Part shown: positions 57,270 to 64,000 of the stretch, in pieces
Layout of the letters: the number at the start of each line of letters is the position of its first letter
Position numbering within the stretch: position 1 is the stretch's first letter
Source of the DNA: Phallusia mammillata
Lineage: Eukaryota; Chordata; Ascidiacea; Phlebobranchia; Ascidiidae
NCBI GenBank assembly: GCA_003260075.1
Contig: QLIY01000069.1
Location: 107,491-171,490 of the forward strand
DNA length: 64,000 nucleotides
Direction of reading: 5' to 3'
Made by a program: the position numbers and the translations under genes
Notes under the pieces: model-generated
Told to the model about the DNA's origin: nothing
The model's input: only the letters and a program-made list of their open reading frames with translations
Databases searched by the model: none

Positions 57270-58255
57270 GGGTTACACTAAAAGCAGAAATCAACACTAA
57301 AAGCAGAAAAGAAAGGAAAAGCAGAAGCAAGGGAAATTTGTGTTTTCTGAAAGAGGGAAAAAATAATTCCAGAAAAACAGAAAAAGAGTAAAATTTCTTG
57401 TTTCATAAGATTTTAAAATACGAAAAGCAGAAAAACGGGAAAGGTTTCTTTATTTGTTTTTTTTTTTGCCGTTCTAGCTCGTAAAAAACATTCGAAAGTG
57501 TTCAAATAGCGTTCTACATTGATTGTGTCAAAATACAGAAAAGACAGGAAATAAACAAAAAAAAAATGTGTTGAGAGTGGTACTAAGCACCGGCGGTACT
57601 AAACACCGCATGTGACCGCATGGTATACCACATGTTACCACACAATAGGAAGTTGTAAAGAACTTGAATATGCTTTTACGAAAATATAATTTTGCGGACT
57701 TTTGAAAACGCTAACGGTTAGAGCTATTCGGGTTGGGTGAGGGTTTATAAATAAAATAACACTAGAATCTAGTTTATTTTACACTTGTTGGGCTTGTATT
57801 CCCACATTTCACACACAATGCAGTATTTTAAGCGTAATATCATGCGGTCACATACGGTCACATCCGGTATTTAGTACCACCCCTAAGCACTGTATGGTAC
57901 CACATGTTAACACTAAGAAAATTAGGTCCAAAGGTATCTAAATAAATTATAAAGCTATTTGTATTACAATCCCTCACCTTGACCCTTATAGTCGTAGATT
58001 GCGTATTTTAGAGTAGCCCATTAGAAAGGTATAAAAAACAAATAAAGAAACATTTCCCGTTTTTTTTGCTTTTCGTATTTCAAAATCTTATGAAACAAGA
58101 AATTTTACTGTTTTCCTGTTTTTCTGCAATTATTTTTTCCCTGTTTTAGAAAACACACATTTCCCTTTTTTCTGCTTTTCCTTTCTTTTCGGCTTTTGGT
58201 GCTGATTTCCTGCTTTTCCCTCTTTTCTGCTTTTAGTGTGACCCCTGATTTCGTG
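57270..58255. repeat. Foldback: about 200-bp inverted arms around a MITE
   Basis: Left arm 57270-57465 (GGGGTTACACTAAAAGCAGA ... ATACGAAAAGCAG ... GGGAAAGGTTTCTTTATTTG) and right arm 58045-58255 reading as its complement (CAAATAAAGAAACATTTCCC ... CTGCTTTTAGTGTGACCCC). The purine-rich arms (AAAAGCAGAAAAGAAAGG) are diverged, not identical. The MITE at 57591-57882 sits in the spacer. The structure ends about 110 bp before the kanadaptin start codon. Confidence 0.75.
57591..57882. mobile_element. 292-bp MITE, second copy of the 5849-6161 family
   Basis: CGGCGGTACTAAACACCGCA at the left, GGTATTTAGTACCACCC at the right, and 8-bp duplication CTAAGCAC at 57583-57590 and 57883-57890. The interior (TTTGCGGACTTTTGAAAACG, CTAACGGTTAGAGCTATTC) is the complement of the other copy's interior. 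Confidence 0.87.
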
Positions 58256-58366
58256 CCGATTCTGAAATTGTATTCACTGCTTTTTTCAGTTTTACTCAAC
58301 ATGTAACAGTGTCCCATGTGCTTGCAGATTTTATGATTATTATATGTATTACTGCTGAACTGAGAA

Positions 58367-61300
58367 ATGAGTAGTGAAGCATCCGCTCCAGCCCCGCCTG
58401 TGTTTAAAGTTCCCGTAATCGCAGGAAAAACTGTTAAAACCCAGAAAACTGATGCGGGAACATCTGAGGCTTCCACTTCTAAATCCCCAACAAGCGATGG
58501 TTCATCGAAACCCAACCCAGTGCAAAGCACAGAGGAACGACGCCCTCCGGTGTCGTTTCGTACCAAAAGTATGCTCCTACCTTCCGAAGTTTACAAACCC
58601 CATCGTCCAACTGCAACGGAATTTCTCGAGAGACATCTAAAAAACAAATCAAAGATCAAAAAAGCAGAAGAATTAAGTAAAGCTGCTGAACAGGTCCCTG
58701 CAAAAGCGGAAAGTCCAGAAGCAAAACACACTGATGCTGAAGAAGACAAAGAACAGAAAACTGAAACTTCAGAAATCAGTAAAGTTTCAAAAGAAGTAAA
58801 AACTAAAGTTGCTTCCTCAAGCGAGGACAAGCCGAAACCACCCCCACCGAAATTAGAATACACCAAACCAACTTGGAGTATTTCTAGTACCACTGTTGAT
58901 GAGCCGTACAGTTTAGAAGTGCTACGTGCTGGAGCAATCATTGATAAAATTGAACTCACAGATCATGAGTTCTTTGTTTTTGGTCGACTGCCAGAGTGCA
59001 ATATAACATTAGAGCACCCTTCCATATCAAGGTATGTACTAAGCATAGGCGCCGAACACGGGTATGCCGGGTATGCCACGCGTACCCGGACGAAAACCTC
59101 GGGTATGCTGCATACGCGAGAATCGGACCAACGTTAGTCATGCGTTATTGCTTCATGGAAACTATTCTGATACGAACCAATACGTAACATACACAATTGA
59201 TTTCAATCGCGGTTATTATTTCACAGCCCATGAATTATTCGCTTTCATTACAATTGTGACGTCTTCAAGAAACATTAGAATTGATACATTAAAGGCAATG
59301 GTATTGGCGCTGACGCTACTCCGGCTATTACGTCAACAACCACATGACAAAAGGTTTAGCGTTTGTGAACTAAATTATGAGAATACAGTTCTAAACTTCT
59401 AACTGCCTCTACCACAAGGACAACGACTGTCTAGTTTCAACCGAAAAAACAACAACGCTTATTGTTACGTCACAAACGTAAGGTTGGTACTTAATTAGGG
59501 TGTTAGCTTGTCAAAAGCTTCTGGCAGTTTAGGACATCGTTTGAAGTACACTAAACTTTAAAGTTAATAATGCATCACATATGATGCACTGCGTTAAATA
59601 GGCGACACGTTGTAAACGAAACAAACGACTTTATAACGTATAAAATGATATTTGTAATGGCTATGTCAGAAGTGTGTGTTTGTTGCGTGAAAACAAAGCA
59701 TTTTTGTAAAAGTTATTACAGAGAAAATAAATGTTAAACACTATAGTAATTTGCGACGTAAGGTGACTTTTTTATCTTTATTGTTCCGCCTCCCCGTAAT
59801 TTCGGCAAGTTTCGGCCTTTTTTGTACTGTACAACGCGGTGTGTTACCGGGCACAAACATGCGTTGATTTGCAACAGTAGCAGGCGGTGGAATTACGTTG
59901 TGTAAACTCATATACTGCAAGCTTAGTCTCACCCTTTAACTTAGTCTCACCCTATGTAGCGACAGGAAATGAATTTGGTATTTCATGACGTCATATAATA
60001 TGGCATACCCAGGTAAAAATTAAAGTCGGCGCCAATGGTACTAAGTATACTATCCTATAGCATCAGGGGTGTAAAACTCGCGGCCCACGAACACTCAACA
60101 ACAATTGCAGTATTTTGTCAGATTTTTATCTACTTACAATGAACTTTTTTCTTACTTTTCAAAGTGAAAGCTATTATTTAAACAGACACTTACAGAAATT
60201 TAATTTATAAATAACAATTCATATGCAGTGCTGGATTAACCATTAGGCAAAATAGGCACGTGACCCCAGGCCAGTCAAAAATCCAGGCCACTTTTCTTTG
60301 TGACAATGATTTGGCAACACTGATAATTCTAATTTTTTAGTTGGCAACCCTGATTTTCGGGCCACTTGTAAAATGTGCCTACAGGCTAGCAGACCCTTCC
60401 GGCACTGTTCATATGTTATGAATAGAAACGATAGTAATCAAACCATTCCCCCCCCCCCCGAAATGAATTTGGTATTTCATGACGTCATATAATATGGCAT
60501 ACCCAGGTAAAAATTAAAGTCGGCGCCAATGGTACTAAGTATACTATCCTATAGCATCAGGGGTGTAAAACTCGCGGCCCACGAACACTCAACAACAATT
60601 GCAGTATTTTGTCAGATTTTTATCTACTTACAATGAACTTTTTTCTTACTTTTCAAAGTGAAAGCTATTATTTAAACAGACACTTACAGAAATTTAATTT
60701 ATAAATAACAATTCATATGCAGTGCTGGATTAACCATTAGGCAAAATAGGCACGTGACCCCAGGCCAGTCAAAAATCCAGGCCACTTTTCTTTGTGACAA
60801 TGATTTGGCAACACTGATAATTCTAATTTTTTAGTTGGTAACCCTGATTTTCGGGCCACTTGTAAAATGTGCCTACAGGCTAGCAGACCCTCCCCCCCCC
60901 CTCAAACTGCAATGTGGCCCTCGAACCCAACGAGTTTGACACCCCTGATATAGGATAGTTTTATGCCTGACTTTAAATGTTTAGTATAGTTAGATTCCAA
61001 TTAAACTAATTGCAAAAGTGTGAGTGGTTAGCATAATCCCCAAGGTTGTTGGTTCTTATCCCATCTCAACCCTTTCTGTTTCATTAAACAAGTCATTTAA
61101 ACAATGCTGCTTTAAACCTTTCCCTTTCCCCAAAATATTAAAAAGGAGTGAATAGGATGTCAAAGAGGTAGACGTTTACTTTGTTGAAAAAAAAATTCTA
61201 AACTAAATAATGTTTTTCAGGCACCATGCTATTCTGCAGTTTGGAGCTCCCAAATCACAAGATGAAAATGTTGAGTTTCAAAAAGATGGTTCGGCTGGAT

Positions 61301-63906
61301 TTTATTTATTTGAACTTGGAAGCACACATGGAACATTTTTAAACAAAGCCAAAGTTCCGCAAGGAAAATACTACAGACTGAAAGTTGGGCATATGATCAA
61401 GTTTGGGAATAGCACAAGAACTTACATTCTCCAGGTTTGTTGCTGATGATATATCCACAAGTTTGAAACAAAAAAACTTTAACAGTATGTGTATGTGGTA
61501 AAAATAGAATAAACACAGCCCATGAAACAAAGAACAAGGTTACCCAACACTGCATGGATGGTGGACTACACATTTATGTAAAACATTTTGGCTCAGTGTT
61601 TCATAAAATTTGTTGTCCGGCATATTTTAAGATCTTTTCAACACTAACAATGTTCCAACAACATGTTTGTTTCGTTTAACACACAACCATATCATCACCT
61701 TTTTTGACATAAGCATGTTGCTGTATTACTTTATTATCTATGACTAGCATGATACATTATGATTAGTTTTTACCCTTTGAAAAAACACACATGAATTCTG
61801 TTGTTTAGGGTCCGAGTGAGGACCAAGAAATGGAATCAGAAGAATCGGCAACTGAACTAAGAGACAAAGCAAGGTCAGTTAAATATTAGGAATAGGCCGA
61901 GCCAAGAACCCATATTCATGCCATATTAACATACGAAACTAGCGTTCGAAAGGGTGTCATGAACAAAATTGACCGTTAGATCGTGGAAAAATGCATGTTG
62001 GGGCATGTACAGCTTAATACACCGCTGGTGACGTAAGGGACCTTGGAAAACTACAAAACCAACTTGTAATAGGGAATAGTTGTATCGTCACAATACACCG
62101 AGCATGCTTCTCACATTAATGCTCTTCACTTGACCAAACCAAACAATTGATGTTTTGGCCCATCCTTATTAAACATGACATAAAAAAGGTTATAGTTTAA
62201 GTTTTGGGGTTTCTTCTTAAACTGCAGAAATAAATTAAATATTTTTGACAATATTCTACTTTGGTTGTCTTAATTGTGGTGAGAACAATTATAAGAGCTG
62301 CTTCATTAGACTTTTATGGGACAACTGACTGCACTGTTAGAACAATCTTGAAATGATTTCAGGGAAGAAAGGAGCAAGAAGCAGGATTTGGAGAAAATGA
62401 TGATGGGAGAAGACAGTGATGAAGATGAGGATGAAAAAGAGTCGCAAGGTTCAAACAGGAAAGTTGCGTCCCCCCCCCCAAATGGAATCAGAAGAATCGG
62501 CAACTGAACTAAGAGACAAAGCAAGGTTGGTTAAATATTTAGGAATAGGCTGAACCCGGGTACTTGATACCGAGCATCACTGTTTTTGATGCACTCGGTC
62601 GAGCACTTGCACAAACTGACCCTTTAACGTGAGATGCTCGGTGCTCGACCTGACGGAACATTTGATGTTTTGGCCCATCCCTATTAAACATGACATAAAA
62701 AAGGTTATAGTTTAAGTTTTGGGATTTCTTCTTAAACTGCAGAAATAAATTTAATATTTTTGACAATATTCTACTTTGGTTGTCTTAATTGTGGTGAGAA
62801 CAATTATAAGAGCTGCTTCATTAGACTTTTATGGGACAACTGACTGCACTGTTAGAACAATCTTGAAATGATTTCAGGGAAGAAAGGAGCAAGAAACGGG
62901 ATTTGGAGAAAATGATGATGGGAGAAGACAGTGATGAAGATGAAGATGAAAAAGAGTCGCAAGGTTCAAACAGGAAAGTTGCGTCGGAAACTGGGATAAG
63001 CTGGGGAATGTGTGAGTTAAAAACAACTAGAATGAAGTTTATGTAAAATGGATTTAATTTGTTTCATTCTTATCCTCAGTGGATAACAATATCTAAATGT
63101 ATTCTGCTCACAATGAGCCCACCATTGAGCTGATAGTTTTAATTTGTCGCAAGTCCAGTGAATTATTACTTTTTTGTGTGAGTTGGTGACTTCAATTTAG
63201 TTCAACCCAATAAAAAAATCATTTTGAAACTAATTATTGTAAATGGTTTTATTTGCAATAAATGTAATTTTAGTTTGATCCAAATACTTTTGTTGGTTTA
63301 GTGGAGGATGCAGTTGAGGAAAACATAGAAGAAGAAGAAAAGAAGATCGAAAAACCTTCCCTTGATGCGATTGCTCTTCCAGAAAAAGATCCATTTTATG
63401 TTAAAGATCCTCATAAAGCTCTGAAAAATTTCTATGAAAAAGAAGGTAGGAATATCACATGCAGAAAATATTTACTACCTGACATTGACAAAATAAATTG
63501 TTGAAACGTAGTCATGTTTTATATGCAAATACTAGCAAAACCAATTTAGCATTGAAAGCTGTATAAAATATTTTTACACCAATTCCAGTGTTTTTTTATG
63601 TTTTAAGAAATTGTTCTGGCGCAAAGATAATAATTTATGCTTTGTCTTACACACGAGGTTACAAACCATGCAAAAATCCTACTTTTTGTTGTTTTTTCCA
63701 CAACAAAGGTATGGAGCTGGATTTTGAGTGCACTGAGAGACGTCCGGGACAGTGGAATGTTCGACTTGAACTGCCTGTCGACACTCCGACCGGAAAACCA
63801 ATATTCGCTGAAGCAAGTGTGACTGGGAAACGTAAAGAGGCGATGGTCCACTGTGCATTGGAAGCTTGTCGCATTATGGACAGACATGGGTTGTTTAAAA
63901 GAACAG
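58367..63906 (+). CDS. SLC4A1AP: Kanadaptin (SLC4A1 adaptor protein), 3' partial
   Basis: FHA-domain protein, nuclear and spliceosome-associated in vertebrates, first named as an anion-exchanger adaptor. Exons 58367-59031, 61221-61434, 61809-61873, 62878-63011, 63302-63445, 63709-63906; the rest lies beyond the window. The N-terminal 170 residues are charged and disordered. FHA domain about residues 185-290: FVFGRLPECNITLEHPSISR, HHAILQFG, GSTHGTFLN and KVGHMIKFGNSTR, with the phosphothreonine-binding Arg/Ser/His pattern. Then GEDSDEDEDEKES, WGMLEDAVEEN, DPFYVKDPHKALKNFYEKEG and the double-stranded-RNA-binding-like block GKPIFAEASVTGKRKEAMVH...ALEACRIMD, all as in human. Exon 4 is present twice: a broken copy at 62362-62469 ending in poly-C (62470-62479) and the intact one used here. 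Intron 1 carries two transposons. Confidence 0.92.
59044..60037. mobile_element. About 1-kb element with GGCGCC terminal repeats in kanadaptin intron 1
   Basis: CATAGGCGCCGA at the left and the near-complement TCGGCGCCAATG at the right (TCGGCGCC core), with 8-bp duplication GTACTAAG at 59036-59043 and 60038-60045. Shares its ends with the 250-bp element at 47806-48055. Sub-terminal GGGTATGCC and GGCATACCC also pair. No transposase frame is apparent. Confidence 0.85.
59966..60891. repeat. About 430-480 bp duplication split by poly-C (60448-60459)
   Basis: Bases from GAAATGAATTTGGTATTTC (59966) recur from 60460 to 60891 with almost no differences; a further C run is at 60892-60901. It duplicates the end of one transposon and the start of the next. 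Confidence 0.85.
60064..60951. mobile_element. hAT-type element, inflated by duplication
   Basis: CAGGGGTGTAAAACTCGCGG at the left, AACGAGTTTGACACCCCTG at the right. Flanks TATAGCAT and TATAGGAT give a 7-of-8 duplication. The internal poly-C duplication makes it look about twice its real length. Confidence 0.75.
61010..61070 (+). repeat. tRNA-like SINE fragment (weak)
   Basis: GTGAGTGGTTAGCATAATCC resembles a D-arm/A-box and GGTTCTTATCCC a degraded B box about 25 bases later. Probably an old SINE head in kanadaptin intron 1. Confidence 0.3.
61838..62997. repeat. Duplicated kanadaptin exon 3-exon 4 region with haplotype-specific insert
   Basis: Bases 61838-62469 and 62480-62997 correspond, separated by ten C (62470-62479). 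The exons match closely. The intron copies differ: the first has GGAATAGGCCGAGCC plus about 240 bases, the second a different, shorter insert with CGAGCATCAC and GTGAGATGCTCGGTGCTCG, both ending TTTTGGCCCATCC. This looks like two alleles with different transposon remnants. Confidence 0.8.
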
Positions 63907-64000
63907 GTACGTTGGATGAGCATTAACATGAGATGCTCGGTGTTCGGCCAAACAGACCATTTGCAGTTTTGGCCCATTGCCAGTGCTGATGGAACCACAA

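Noticed and set aside
57065-58566. Lysine/arginine/serine-rich open frames on both strands
   Set aside because: They are translations of the purine-rich foldback arms and of antisense kanadaptin; the same peptide (TKSRKERKSR) appears from both arms.

Overview
The window looks like a chordate-type invertebrate genome, most likely a solitary ascidian of the Ciona kind (inference). It is AT-rich. Its genes are clear orthologues of vertebrate genes, with short introns, several intronless or nearly intronless genes, candidate trans-splice acceptors just upstream of start codons, many short non-autonomous transposons, and pairs of near-identical segments that differ by roughly 2 to 4 percent, as expected from two haplotypes of a very heterozygous animal. 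No bacterial or viral genes were seen.

Layout, left to right. 513-3442 (+): last five exons of acetyl-CoA carboxylase (carboxyltransferase end). 5031-5822 (+): intronless CCS, the copper chaperone for superoxide dismutase. 18198-7157 (-): SZT2, the giant KICSTOR subunit, almost all in one exon. 18954-20436 (+): PGAP3, head to head with SZT2. 28106-21518 (-): ERO1 oxidase, 13 exons, ending in KDEL. 31943-32542 (+): intronless PQBP1, followed by 32783 to about 41105 (+): PRORP/MRPP3, the protein-only mitochondrial RNase P nuclease; these two may form an operon. 44421-46149 (+): WIPI2-type PROPPIN. 48873-54058 (+): SOCS6/7-type suppressor of cytokine signalling. 58367-63906 (+): kanadaptin (SLC4A1AP), running off the right edge.

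The genes are housekeeping genes of separate pathways (lipid synthesis, copper delivery, mTORC1 nutrient sensing, GPI remodelling, ER disulfide formation, splicing, mitochondrial tRNA processing, autophagy, signalling). I see no single new multi-gene system. The points most worth checking are the KDEL tail on ERO1, the one-exon SZT2, a changed copper-ligand set in CCS, a changed zinc motif in PRORP, a CLEAR-like site upstream of WIPI2, two terminal-inverted-repeat transposon families with 8-bp target duplications, a foldback upstream of kanadaptin, and hammerhead-like cores in dispersed repeats.

The dominant unexplained structure is a series of poly-C (rarely poly-G) runs of about 10 bases. 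Most separate two copies of the same 80-600 bp sequence. I read these as unmerged haplotype overlaps at contig joins, not biology. They break SZT2, the PRORP 3' end and a kanadaptin exon, so gene models must skip one copy at each.
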